A DNA stretch of 64,000 bases from positions 305,461 through 369,460 of the forward strand of contig NZ_AXAP01000001.1 in NCBI RefSeq assembly GCF_000472865.1, written 5' to 3'. A program made the position numbers and the translations under genes. This stretch comes from Bradyrhizobium elkanii WSM2783. Its GTDB lineage: Bacteria; Pseudomonadota; Alphaproteobacteria; Rhizobiales; Xanthobacteraceae. The notes under the pieces were generated by a model, which saw only the letters and a program-made list of their open reading frames with translations, was not told the origin of the DNA and did no database searches. This document shows, piece after piece, positions 22,841 to 31,938 of the stretch (position 1 is the stretch's first letter; every line of letters starts with the position of its first letter).

Positions 22841-24973
22841 ATGATGTTCGGTAGCCGCGCAGGCCCGAGACGTTCCGGTCAGACGGAGCCCACGGCGGCG
22901 TCGTGGGAGGCTCCGCGTCCGCCGCCTGGCACCGGACCCGCCGAACGCGTTAAGGGATTGCTAACCTTCTCCGGCATGCTTTCCTTTCTGCGGGAAAACG
23001 GCCGACGCATCTTGATGCTCGCGCTGGCCATCTTCGCCATTGGTGTCATCGCTCTGTTGCTGATTCCGGTTCGGTATGCGGCCACAGCGCTGGTCGTTGT
23101 CGATCCCCGAGAGCAGCGCGTGACCACGGATCAGGACGTGTTGCCGGGTATCGGCCAGGATGCCGCCGCGCTTCAGAGCCTGGTTGAAATCGCCAAGTCC
23201 GATGGCTTCCTCCGCCCGCTTATCGAGCAGCTCAAGGTTCGAGAGGATGAAGACATCGCCGGCGGTCAATCCGACACCACGCGTCTGCTCGAAAGATTCC
23301 GCAATCGGCTCGATATTTCCCGCCGTGGGCTCACCTACGTTATCGGCTTCAAATTCACTTCGAACCGTCCGGAGCGAGCGGCTTACTACGCCAACGCCAT
23401 AGCTGAGGCGTTCGTCGCTAACCAGGGCCGTGTCCGCACTGAGGCGACCGACGAAGCCGCCGATTGGCTCAGTGGCCGGCTCAAGACGTTGAATGACCGG
23501 CTGAGGACATCAGAGGATGCCGTTGCCGCCTTCAAGCTCGAGCACAGGATCGTCAATGCCGGCAAGGACGCCACGACCCAGCAATTGCGCGTTACCGATC
23601 TGACGCAGCAGGTTTCCGCCGCTCGCGCTCGTACCGAAGAAGCAAGGGCTCGCTACGAGCAGGCGCAACGCGACCTCAAGGCGAATGTCGATGGGCCGGT
23701 TCGACAAGACCTGCTGAGTGCCCTGCGAGCTCAGAGGTCGGCGCTCAACGACCAGATCGCGCAGAAACGCGCGGTGTTCGGCGATCGCCATCCTGACCTC
23801 GTCATATCATACAGCCAGTTGAACGATCTCAACAGGCAGATTGAGATCGAGCGGAAGAAGAACATCGAAACTGCAAAGTCTGAATATGAGGCCCAACGCG
23901 AGCAACAGAGATCGCTGGAAGATCAGTTGAAGGCGGTCGAATCGCAGATACTGGTCGACGGCCAGGCGCTCGTCAGACTGCAGGAGCTGCAGCGCGACGC
24001 GGAAGCCAACAGGAATATCTACGAGCAATTTCTGTCGCGGTCCAAGACCACCAACGAGCAGCGCCTGCTGCAGAGCTCGCAGACCAAGATCGCTTCGCTT
24101 GCCATTCCACCGCTTCGTCCGACCCGGCCGCCGCTCGCATTGCTCCTCGCCGTGCTTGCGATTGCCTCGATATTGATATCGACGGCGGCAGTTGCCGTAC
24201 CGGACATCAAGAACATTCTGGAGAAGCCCACTCCGAAGGTTCGCCGGGCAAATTCACCTTCGCTCCAGCCCGAATTGCCCCAGGCGGCATCACCACCCCA
24301 GCCCGAATTGCCGCCGAAGCTGCCGGTCTGGGCTCGCATTCCCGACCTGCCGGCACGGGAATTCACCAGAAGCGTCTGGCAGAAGCCGATTGCGGCAGCC
24401 GCCGAGCTCGATCTGAGTGCCTACCTGCGCTCGCTGATCGGGAAAATCGACGAGTTGCCGGGATCCGGTGGCAAGGTAGCCCTCGTGATGTCGATCGAGA
24501 ACGGCGCGGGAGGCAGCACTGTCGCACGATCGTTCAATCGGTCGGCCGTGAACAAGGGGATGCTCAGTGTTCTGATCGAGCTGCAATCGGATCTGTCCGC
24601 TGCAAAGCCGGTCGCGGCCGACCGGCAGGAGCAGGGCATCACCAAGACAGATCTTCGCTCTGTCAGTGTGCTCTTGAGTGCCGGCACGCAAACAGGCGCG
24701 CTCCCTGCCGACGACATTCGCAAGGAGTTCGATCTGATCGTCGTCGACGCATCGTCTCTTGCGGCACAACCCGACGTGAGGACGCTGGCGGCCCATGCCG
24801 ATCTGATCGTCGTGGTCGTTCGCGACGGAGCTGCCGCTCCGGCGGCAATTCAGCGGGCTGCGGCTGGCTTGTCGAAGTCCGGCGCGGTGCCGATGGGGCT
24901 TGTCGTCAATCGCGTATCCATCAGTTCCGTCATTGCTCAATCTCAGCGCGAGACCTTGGGGCTGGCGGGCTGA
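22841..24973 (+). CDS. Wzc/ExoP-like chain-length and export protein, degenerate P-loop
   Basis: An about 710-residue inner-membrane protein. It has a first membrane helix (RILMLALAIFAIGVIALLLI), a Wzz domain (VRYAATALVVVDPREQ), a long periplasmic coiled coil (TLNDRLRTSEDAVAAFK to SLEDQLKAVESQILVDGQAL), a GNVR-type segment (LQRDAEANRNIYEQFLSR), and a second helix (PPLALLLAVLAIASILIS). A proline-rich linker and a cytoplasmic nucleotide-binding-like domain follow. That domain's Walker A equivalent reads SIENGAGGSTVARSFN: the invariant lysine is Gly, so tyrosine kinase activity is doubtful. No C-terminal tyrosine cluster is seen. ATG 22841 is preferred to the TTG at 22733. It probably sets polymer length in the exopolysaccharide exporter. 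Confidence 0.85.
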   Translation: MMFGSRAGPRRSGQTEPTAASWEAPRPPPGTGPAERVKGLLTFSGMLSFLRENGRRILMLALAIFAIGVIALLLIPVRYAATALVVVDPREQRVTTDQDVLPGIGQDAAALQSLVEIAKSDGFLRPLIEQLKVREDEDIAGGQSDTTRLLERFRNRLDISRRGLTYVIGFKFTSNRPERAAYYANAIAEAFVANQGRVRTEATDEAADWLSGRLKTLNDRLRTSEDAVAAFKLEHRIVNAGKDATTQQLRVTDLTQQVSAARARTEEARARYEQAQRDLKANVDGPVRQDLLSALRAQRSALNDQIAQKRAVFGDRHPDLVISYSQLNDLNRQIEIERKKNIETAKSEYEAQREQQRSLEDQLKAVESQILVDGQALVRLQELQRDAEANRNIYEQFLSRSKTTNEQRLLQSSQTKIASLAIPPLRPTRPPLALLLAVLAIASILISTAAVAVPDIKNILEKPTPKVRRANSPSLQPELPQAASPPQPELPPKLPVWARIPDLPAREFTRSVWQKPIAAAAELDLSAYLRSLIGKIDELPGSGGKVALVMSIENGAGGSTVARSFNRSAVNKGMLSVLIELQSDLSAAKPVAADRQEQGITKTDLRSVSVLLSAGTQTGALPADDIRKEFDLIVVDASSLAAQPDVRTLAAHADLIVVVVRDGAAAPAAIQRAAAGLSKSGAVPMGLVVNRVSISSVIAQSQRETLGLAG

Positions 24974-24980
24974 GTTACCT

Positions 24981-26327
24981 CTAATCATTCGAGTCTGCGA
25001 CACGAACCGGATACGGTTCGGCTTTCGAGGACAAGCGGCGAGAAAGCACCAGGATCGAAGGATCAACGCCGGTGCGGCGGCGGCACAGGACGTTGAGGGC
25101 GATGGTGGCGACCGCCAGCGAAACAGTGGCCGAAATCGCGGCGCCGAGCACGCCGAGCCAGGGAATTAGAACGAGGAATCCGATCAGCCGCAGCACGACG
25201 TTCCCGGCGATGACGGGAACATAGTCACCCTCATGGCCGGTCACCTGCAGGATGGCTGCGGACGGACCGCCGGCGGCTTGAAAGGCCGTTCCGAGCGCGA
25301 GCACGATCAGGACCCATTGCTGGGCTGCGAAATGAGGTCCGAACAGGCCGAGAAGATGGGGTGCGCCGATCCAGACAAGGACGAGCCCGGCGATAACGCA
25401 AAGCGCGGTCACCTCCGCCATGAGCTGCAGCGTGTGGCTGAACTCTTGATGATTTTTACTGAAGTAGAGCGAGGGCAGGCGGCGCGCTCCGAAACTATAA
25501 AGTGCGGCAGAGAGCATGGCGAAGATGTTCGCCAGACGGGAGGCGGCAAAATAGATGCCGGCCGTGGCCGGATCCAGCATCCAGTAAATCAGGATCACGT
25601 CGAAGTACTGATTGGCCGCTTCAAGAATGGAAGAAACCCAGTAGCGAAGCGCGCTCGATCTCCAGCGTGAGTTCTCCGAGCGCGGCGGCACATTGCGCAA
25701 ATTCGGCAGAGCGCGTGCGATCGAAAGGACCTGAACGACGAGCCCCATGGCCATGGCGACCGCCATCACGGTAAGCAACTGTGCGGGATCGAGTCGCGCA
25801 TGGCCGAACAATATCGGTACTAAAAACAGCACGACGACGACCCGCCAGAAAAACTCCCGATTGCCTTCCCCCATCAGAATGCTGATGAGCGATCGTGCAA
25901 TCTGGCTGCCGAGCATCAGCCCTGCATTCACGGCCGTAAAGGCGGATACGGCCAGGATCAGCAGCCACGTATCGCCCCGCACGTTCGCGGCCGCCGCGAT
26001 CGCGGCAATGACGACCATCATCCCAATGGAGGAGATCTTCAGGCTCGATAGCAGCACACCTTTGGCGAGATCGGCCTGTTCGCGCACCTGGTACTCGTTC
26101 AAGAAACGAACCAGGAGCAGTTCCTGGCCGACCAGCCCCACGACGGATGCGATCTGAGCGACAGAAAGCCACATCGCGAAAGCGCCGAACGCATCCGGCG
26201 ACATGGTTCGTGCTGCCAGCGAGAACAGCGCAAACGCAAGGCCGCCGCTGCCAACCTTCAGAAGGATGGTCCCGGCAACACCGCGCGTCACGTCGCGTCG
26301 CATCAATTGGAGAATGGATTCGATCAT
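24981..26327 (-). CDS. Wzx-type oligosaccharide flippase (MOP superfamily)
   Basis: A 448-residue integral membrane protein with about twelve helices. It starts GVAGTILLKVGSGGLAFALFSLAARTMSPDAFGAF, the typical N-terminus of polysaccharide flippases, and has paired long helices such as LLILAVSAFTAVNAGLMLG and VLIVLALGTAFQAAGG. It should move the undecaprenyl-linked repeat unit to the periplasmic face for polymerisation. The 3' end is 7 bases from that of the convergent Wzc-like gene. No strong ribosome site is seen before ATG 26327. Family membership is clear; the substrate is not. Confidence 0.9.
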   Translation of the reverse strand: MIESILQLMRRDVTRGVAGTILLKVGSGGLAFALFSLAARTMSPDAFGAFAMWLSVAQIASVVGLVGQELLLVRFLNEYQVREQADLAKGVLLSSLKISSIGMMVVIAAIAAAANVRGDTWLLILAVSAFTAVNAGLMLGSQIARSLISILMGEGNREFFWRVVVVLFLVPILFGHARLDPAQLLTVMAVAMAMGLVVQVLSIARALPNLRNVPPRSENSRWRSSALRYWVSSILEAANQYFDVILIYWMLDPATAGIYFAASRLANIFAMLSAALYSFGARRLPSLYFSKNHQEFSHTLQLMAEVTALCVIAGLVLVWIGAPHLLGLFGPHFAAQQWVLIVLALGTAFQAAGGPSAAILQVTGHEGDYVPVIAGNVVLRLIGFLVLIPWLGVLGAAISATVSLAVATIALNVLCRRRTGVDPSILVLSRRLSSKAEPYPVRVADSND

Positions 26328-26855
26328 GCGAAGTACAAGGCATCTTTCCTTTCAAGATGCTCGTAGCAGACAATGGCCCAGTGCCTAACACGCACGCGAG
26401 CCGAGAGTGTTAATGTTCGGCACCTAAGATTTCGTTCTCCCCACGCGGTAAATGCACCGGCGCAAACCTGCCCTCTCCGGCGGACCTGCGGCCTTGCTCC
26501 ATTGTGGAACGCCGCTGTCCCGGCTGTCTTCAGACAGGGCAAACGATGGTTTCCCAGGATCGCCGCTGCGGCGGCACGAAGATGATTGCCGAAGCCAAAT
26601 CTGCACAGCCACCGGCCGTTTGCACGTAAATGACCTGCTGACCTGACGATAAACAATGGTTCACCTAGTGCTGAGTAAGCGGGAATAGATTCCACGATAC
26701 TCTTTGAGCAAGGCGCGTGCCGGGACGTCGCCAGATCTGGTCCAGGCCGCGGGCGTTAACTGCGATGCTCAAAAATGATCGTGCCGGTTCGGCGAAGTGG
26801 ATATCAGGCGAGAAAATTACAGTTCGGCCGGCATCAATCGTCAGAGCCGGCAAAC
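26328..26855. other. Divergent intergenic region, about 450-530 bp
   Basis: It separates the minus-strand flippase gene from the plus-strand oxidoreductase gene and must hold both promoters. Short frames on either strand have no ribosome sites and no protein-like features. The right boundary depends on which start the oxidoreductase uses (26775 or 26856). Confidence 0.45.
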
Positions 26856-28076
26856 ATGATGGTGAATAAGGTGATACAACCGATCGCGGAAGAGGGACGT
26901 GAAACCATCACCACGGACGTAGCGATTGTCGGCGGCGGGCTGGCGGGATCGCTCGCGGCGGCAGTCCTCGCCAGGGCTGGCTACCGGGTCGTCCTGATCG
27001 ACAAGCGAGCGGTTTATCCGGAAGAATTCCGCGTCGAGAAGATCGCCGGACGACAAGTCGATGTCTTTCGCAGGCTGGGTTTCATCCGCGAACTCGAGGC
27101 GGTCGCGTGCGCATACGACCGCGTGATCAATATCAGAGAAGGCCGGGTGGTCGACGTCAGTGCCGGCCAAACCTACGGCCTTCCCTATGCCGACCTCGTT
27201 GGCCTGGCACGACGTCTGATGCCGGGTCATTCCGGCTTCATTGTCGACCAAGTGACCGCTGTGAGCTGCAGCGATGACGTTCAGCATCTCGTTTTGGCCT
27301 CCGGAACACGCGTCACTGCGCGTCTCGTTGTCCTGGCGACGGGCATGGCCGGAGCTCTTGGATACGGTCTCGGAATCACGCGGCGCATTCTCGCCGAGCG
27401 TCATTCGGTTTCGTTCGGCTTCACGATTGCGCGTCCGGACAATTTGCCGTTCGAATTCGAGGCGCTCACCTGCTATGGCGAACGGGCCATCGACGGCGTC
27501 GACTATCTCAGCCTGTTTCCGGTGCGGGGCGGCATGCGGGCAAACCTGTTCATGTTTCGCGATCCGACCGATCCGATCATGCGCGAGCTGAGACGGGAGA
27601 CGAGATCAACGCTGCTTCGCCTCATGCCGGGATTGCAGTCCTATCTCGGAGATTTCAGCGTCATCGGTCAGGTGCAGAATTGGGTGATGGACCTGTCTGT
27701 CGCCGAAGGCCATCTGCAGCCGGGCGTCGTGCTGATTGGCGACGCGTTTCAAACCAACTGTCCTGCAGCCGGCACCGGAGTGAGCCGTCTTCTGGTGGAT
27801 GTCGAGCGTCTTTGCATGGAATATGTGCCGCGCTGGCTCGAAACCGGCGGCATGGGCGAGGACAAGATATCGGAGTTCTACTCCGATCCGGACAAAGTGG
27901 CTGCCGACCAACACTCCCTGCAAATGGCACGTTTTCGGCAGGCACTGACGTCGAGCAGCGACATAAGATGGAACGTGCGGCGCAGGGTGCATTTTCTTCG
28001 TCGCAATATCACCTATCGGGTCGACGGTATCAGGCCGGGATGGATCGCACGTGTCCGTGGCGCGCTTCGTGCCTAG
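26856..28076 (+). CDS. FAD-dependent oxidoreductase (halogenase/monooxygenase-like)
   Basis: A 406-residue flavoprotein. The N-terminal Rossmann motif is TDVAIVGGGLAGSLAAAVLA (GxGxxG plus Ala) with VVLIDKR as the acidic end of beta 2. The second FAD motif is GVVLIGDAFQTNCPAAGTG (about 290-310, the GD motif). Overall shape fits class A flavin monooxygenases and geranylgeranyl-reductase/halogenase relatives; a halogenase WxWxIP motif is not present. The frame also has an ATG at 26775, adding 27 basic residues without a clear signal, so the start is uncertain. It sits inside the exopolysaccharide cluster, convergent with the acyltransferase gene. A tailoring role is possible but unproven. Confidence 0.75.
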   Translation: MMVNKVIQPIAEEGRETITTDVAIVGGGLAGSLAAAVLARAGYRVVLIDKRAVYPEEFRVEKIAGRQVDVFRRLGFIRELEAVACAYDRVINIREGRVVDVSAGQTYGLPYADLVGLARRLMPGHSGFIVDQVTAVSCSDDVQHLVLASGTRVTARLVVLATGMAGALGYGLGITRRILAERHSVSFGFTIARPDNLPFEFEALTCYGERAIDGVDYLSLFPVRGGMRANLFMFRDPTDPIMRELRRETRSTLLRLMPGLQSYLGDFSVIGQVQNWVMDLSVAEGHLQPGVVLIGDAFQTNCPAAGTGVSRLLVDVERLCMEYVPRWLETGGMGEDKISEFYSDPDKVAADQHSLQMARFRQALTSSSDIRWNVRRRVHFLRRNITYRVDGIRPGWIARVRGALRA

Positions 28077-28091
28077 TGAGCAGGTTTAAGC

Positions 28092-29216
28092 TCAGGTACG
28101 GACCGGCCGCAGCTTGAATTCGGCCATCCGCTTGGCGGCCAGCTTGATCCAGGGCGCCTGTCGTAACGCGAACAGAGCAAGGGAGCCGGCGACGCTACCC
28201 GCCTGAGTCACGCTCCACAACGGCGAGGGCTGGCCGCCAAACATCTTCTTGTACGGTTCGTCGCCAATGGTGAAGTCCAGGATCTGATCCCCGCGCTCGA
28301 TGCAATCCCTGGCGACTTGTTCGAACATCAGCGCGCCAATGGATTGGCTCTTGTATCCCGCGATGTCGAATGCGCTCATAATGACGAGGAAACCGCCGCG
28401 GTGGCACAATCCCAGCACTGCCGCAATCAGTTTGCCGTCCATTTTCATAGTGTAGAGACGAACAAAGGCCCCGAGGCCGCGGAGCGCCACGGTGGAATAG
28501 AAGTCGAAATATTCGGGACGCTGCAACAGGTCGCCGTCGCCCTGGGCTCGAAACCGCGGGCCTCGAAAGTTCTTCATCATCTCCATCGCGGCCATGATGG
28601 ATGCATCGTCGTCGCAGCATGAAAAGCTCAACGCGCCCTTCTTTTGTAGCTGACGCAGCTTCTTTGCGAGTTCTTTCTGATAGGAGCGGCTCAGCGCGCT
28701 CGCCCGCCATTGCTCGAACGGGGCGACTAGCGCTGTCGCGTAGGCATTCATCTCCATGACCGTACGGCGAGGCGCTGCAAGAAGGTTCTCGATCGGCATT
28801 TTTCCATCAGGAAGCTTGCACATACGCAAGAAGTCGAACGGCCTGACAAGCCTGCGGAGCGTCAGGCAGGCATCCTCGTCCTGGAGCAGTTCGGAAAATA
28901 TCTCGGCCGTGCACACAGGGGTCAGATAATCGGACACGCGGAGGTCAGCGAATTCAACCGTCCGCATCGGCCCACGCGGCACCCGCATCAAAGGCAGCAC
29001 CATCGCCAGTTTTCCGGTCGCGCGACGGCGGACCGTGACGATCAGGGGTTTTGCTGCCGCGACGGGCGCGAGCTTGCGATATAGCGTGTCCAGCCACACC
29101 GGATGCTGGAACGCCGTGGCGTCCGAGCCAGCAAACAGTTCGGCGTATTCTTGAGACAAAAAATCAAATGCGTTTTCGATGCAGACATCGAACGCGTCGT
29201 TATTATTCTTGTTCAT
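28092..29216 (-). CDS. CelD/BcsL-type GNAT acyltransferase
   Basis: A 374-residue cytoplasmic protein with the double-GNAT 'Acetyltransf_6' layout. The N-terminal FAGSDATAFQHPVWLDTLYR matches the 'xxnpFqspxW' start of CelD-like proteins. The C-terminal part has the LIAAVLGLCHRGGFLVIMSAFD and YKSQSIGALMFEQVARDCI segments that form the acyl-CoA site, then LDFTIGDEPYKKMFG. This family acylates sugars during cellulose, exopolysaccharide or lipid A-related synthesis, and its members commonly sit in such clusters. ATG 29216 is preferred over an upstream TTG at 29231; neither has a good Shine-Dalgarno site. It probably adds acetyl or a related group to the repeat unit. Confidence 0.78.
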   Translation of the reverse strand: MNKNNNDAFDVCIENAFDFLSQEYAELFAGSDATAFQHPVWLDTLYRKLAPVAAAKPLIVTVRRRATGKLAMVLPLMRVPRGPMRTVEFADLRVSDYLTPVCTAEIFSELLQDEDACLTLRRLVRPFDFLRMCKLPDGKMPIENLLAAPRRTVMEMNAYATALVAPFEQWRASALSRSYQKELAKKLRQLQKKGALSFSCCDDDASIMAAMEMMKNFRGPRFRAQGDGDLLQRPEYFDFYSTVALRGLGAFVRLYTMKMDGKLIAAVLGLCHRGGFLVIMSAFDIAGYKSQSIGALMFEQVARDCIERGDQILDFTIGDEPYKKMFGGQPSPLWSVTQAGSVAGSLALFALRQAPWIKLAAKRMAEFKLRPVRT

Positions 29217-29566
29217 ACGTACGACAGACAAACCGGACTTTTTCGAAAATGCCGGCCGAGCCGGAGCTGCGACCTTCTAGCACACGCAGATTGGCGGAGA
29301 CACGGGCCGAATGCGATCTGTATTAATGTATCGTGGTTGCCGCCCGCTGCGCGGGCTCCTACCAAATGTCTTGATAGCGGGCCGACCTTGCCACTGCCGC
29401 GCAACGTGTAACGTTTCGTTATGGTTAGCGAGCGCTCCACACCTTTGCGAATAGTTAACCAGTTCGCGCAGCGTCGAACCATCGCGCGGACTCGGGGTCG
29501 CCGATGGACTGCATATTGCAGTTGGAGTGGACAACAATAGAGATCTCCAACTGAAGTGCTTGAATC
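29217..29566. other. Divergent regulatory gap in the polysaccharide cluster
   Basis: About 350 bases between the acyltransferase (minus) and WecG (plus) genes. A/T-rich patches (AGTTAACC near 29453, TATTAATGTATC near 29321) could form promoters in both directions, but I cannot assign a consensus pair with confidence. No coding frame is convincing. Confidence 0.4.
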
Positions 29567-30562
29567 ATGATGAAAGAGCTGATTTCCGGCCCGATTTCGA
29601 TGTCAGGGGACGCGGACGAACGCAATTGGCGTGTCGGTTTCGGTCGGACTGTCTCAACCGTCCGGATTTGCGACACTTCGCGGGGAGCGCCGATGCAGTC
29701 GTCGACCGGCGCAGCTTCACGCCGTGAAGCGTCAGAGAAAGACAATGTGCGCGAGCGTCGCGCGAACCTCATCGGCAGGGCGGCCACCGCCGAGATCCCC
29801 CGCGTCACGGTCGGAGGGCTTCGGCTCGCCGTACTCGATCTCGAGCAGACCGCCGATTTCATGATCGAACAGGTTTCGCCAAAACGCCGCGCGGGCCGTC
29901 CGCTCTATCTGACGTCGGCGAATGGCGAGGTGGTGGCACGCTGCTCGACCGAGCCGATGACGGACCGCCTGTTCCGCGCCGCCGACCTCATCAATGCCGA
30001 CGGACAGCCGCTGGTCACGGTGTCACGGTTCAAGTCATCGCAGCCGCTGCCGGAGCGGGTTGCCACAACCGACCTGTTCCACGTCGTCGCGCGCAAGGCC
30101 GAGGCGGCCGGGCTCTCCTTCTACATGTTCGGCGCCGACGAGGCGGAGAATGCCGCCGCTGTCGCCAATGTCCGCAGGATCTATCCGAAGCTGAAGATCG
30201 TCGGCCATTCGCATGGCTATCTGCGCGGCGACGCGCTGCGTGCCAAGGTCGACGAGATCAATGCGTTGGCGCCCGACTATCTCTGGGTCGCGCTCGGCGT
30301 GCCCTACGAGCAGGCCTTTGTCGAGGAGTTCACGCCACGGCTCTCCAATGTCGGTGTCATCAAGACCTCGGGCGGGCTGTTCAACTTCCTCTCCGGCAGC
30401 CGCCGCCGCGCGCCGCAATGGATGCAGAATGTCGGGCTGGAATGGGCCTGGCGGATCTGGCTCGAGCCGCGCCGGCTGTTCTGGCGCTATCTGACTACCA
30501 ATCCGCGCGCGCTCTATCTGCTATTTAACCGGAGCCATTCCCCGCCAACCAAGCGCGACTGA
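29567..30562 (+). CDS. WecG/TagA/CpsF-family glycosyltransferase (GT26)
   Basis: A 331-residue protein. After about 75 poorly ordered residues comes the GT26 domain, with LYLTSANGEVVARC, RAADLINADGQPLV, ATTDLFHVVARKAEAAGLSFYMFGA, YPKLKIVGHSHGYL and LWVALGVPYEQAFVEEFTPRL. GT26 enzymes add a sugar (ManNAcA, ManNAc or similar) to a lipid-linked acceptor. The C-terminal helices (ALGEWAWRIWLEPRRLFWRYL-like region, about 295-318) probably tether it to the membrane. It is first in a plus-strand run with polymerase and glycanase genes (65-base gap). The N-terminal extension may mean a later start, but no better ribosome site is visible. Confidence 0.9.
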   Translation: MMKELISGPISMSGDADERNWRVGFGRTVSTVRICDTSRGAPMQSSTGAASRREASEKDNVRERRANLIGRAATAEIPRVTVGGLRLAVLDLEQTADFMIEQVSPKRRAGRPLYLTSANGEVVARCSTEPMTDRLFRAADLINADGQPLVTVSRFKSSQPLPERVATTDLFHVVARKAEAAGLSFYMFGADEAENAAAVANVRRIYPKLKIVGHSHGYLRGDALRAKVDEINALAPDYLWVALGVPYEQAFVEEFTPRLSNVGVIKTSGGLFNFLSGSRRRAPQWMQNVGLEWAWRIWLEPRRLFWRYLTTNPRALYLLFNRSHSPPTKRD

Positions 30563-30627
30563 CGCTGCGTGCCGTGCCGAGCGGTTGCAATAGCAAATAA
30601 TTAACCGCGCTTCCCGAAGCTCATTCC

Positions 30628-31938
30628 ATGACCGGAGCACAAATTCAGGTGGATGCGGGCGCGCTTGACGGCGCGATCCCGCACATGCGCGGTGTCGACA
30701 TCGAGCGGGCCGCAAAGGCCATCATGAATTGGTCCATCACCATCAATGTGGTGGCATCGATGGGGACCCTCAACACTGCCCTATTGGCAGTGGAACAGAC
30801 CTATCTGCAGCAGTTCGCTGCGCTGTCGATGTGGATTGTGCTGATTTATGCAAGCGCGTTTGTGCGACCTAATCTGCGGCTCGGGTTCAACCCCGACTTG
30901 ATCGGGATCGTTTCATTCTATGTCCTTGCCGCCATTTCCGTGTTTTGGACGAACCTGAGCCTCGCGGCCATCATGAAAAGCGCGGCTCTTGCAATAACGA
31001 CCCTCGGCGCATTCTGTCTTATCACGCGACTGGATATTGACGACATTGTCAAATCGGTCACTCGGGGCCTGCTGGTACTGGTTGCGGCATCCGCTTTTTT
31101 CGCGGTGTTCGTGCCGGACATAGGAGTTGACAGCAGTTGGATGCACAACGGCCAATGGCAAGGTGTTTATGAGTCAAAGCAAACACTAGGCTTCGTTGGA
31201 GCCTATCTCATGTTCTTTGCCTATTATCGAAAGACGACAGGGCAAAGATGGCTACCCTTCCTTGTCACGTTCTTGCTCGCTTCAACGTGCGTCCTGGCTT
31301 CGGGCTCGCGAGGCGCCGGTGCGGTGGCGTTGGCGGCCTGCGGATTGCTGTTCACCTCCTTGCGGTCGGTGAATTGCATGAAAGTCTATGCGGTGTTGCC
31401 CTTTGTCATGTGCATCATGGCGGGCTTGCTGATCCTGTATTTCTACGTGACCGGATACGACTCCATCCATTTGTTTGACACGACGATCGACTTCACGGAG
31501 AGAACCTTCATTTGGCAGTACGCGATCAGCCACTTCGACGATGCGCCCTTGCTTGGCTTTGGAATAAACGGATTTTGGACGACCCAATCGATCTATGATT
31601 ATTTCGAGCAGAATCACGGTTGGGTGCTCGACAACTACCACAGCGGCTACATCACCGTTTTCATGGAAACGGGGCTTTTGGGTTATTTGCTTTTTGCGGC
31701 GAGCGTCTTCCTGTTTTCGAACAAGGTGCTCCATCTGATTTCATCCCGATCGATCGATCGGTTTCATTGTGCCCTGATCATAGGATTCTCCGTCCTCAGT
31801 TTTCAGACCAATTTTACGGAGACGATATTCCTCCGTTCCACGATGTTTACATCGGTGCTGTTGCTGGTCTTCTTCCTCGCAACCTGTCGGCCGGTGCTGC
31901 AGGAAGATCACGGCTATCGTGAGTTGGCGCAGGAATGA
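30628..31938 (+). CDS. Wzy/O-antigen ligase-like polymerase
   Basis: A 436-residue polytopic membrane protein with ten or more helices and a large periplasmic loop before the C-terminal helices. The segment ERTFIWQYAISHFDDAPLLGFGINGFW (positions about 290-316) carries the 'P-x-x-G-x-G' loop motif of Wzy_C/O-antigen ligase proteins. NYHSGYITVFMETGLLGYLLF corresponds to the downstream conserved histidine helix. It polymerises lipid-linked repeats in the periplasm, or ligates polymer. Its stop overlaps the start of the GH5 gene (ATGA at 31935), implying translational coupling. Ligase versus polymerase cannot be settled from sequence; the flippase and Wzc-like genes nearby favour polymerase. Confidence 0.86.
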   Translation: MTGAQIQVDAGALDGAIPHMRGVDIERAAKAIMNWSITINVVASMGTLNTALLAVEQTYLQQFAALSMWIVLIYASAFVRPNLRLGFNPDLIGIVSFYVLAAISVFWTNLSLAAIMKSAALAITTLGAFCLITRLDIDDIVKSVTRGLLVLVAASAFFAVFVPDIGVDSSWMHNGQWQGVYESKQTLGFVGAYLMFFAYYRKTTGQRWLPFLVTFLLASTCVLASGSRGAGAVALAACGLLFTSLRSVNCMKVYAVLPFVMCIMAGLLILYFYVTGYDSIHLFDTTIDFTERTFIWQYAISHFDDAPLLGFGINGFWTTQSIYDYFEQNHGWVLDNYHSGYITVFMETGLLGYLLFAASVFLFSNKVLHLISSRSIDRFHCALIIGFSVLSFQTNFTETIFLRSTMFTSVLLLVFFLATCRPVLQEDHGYRELAQE

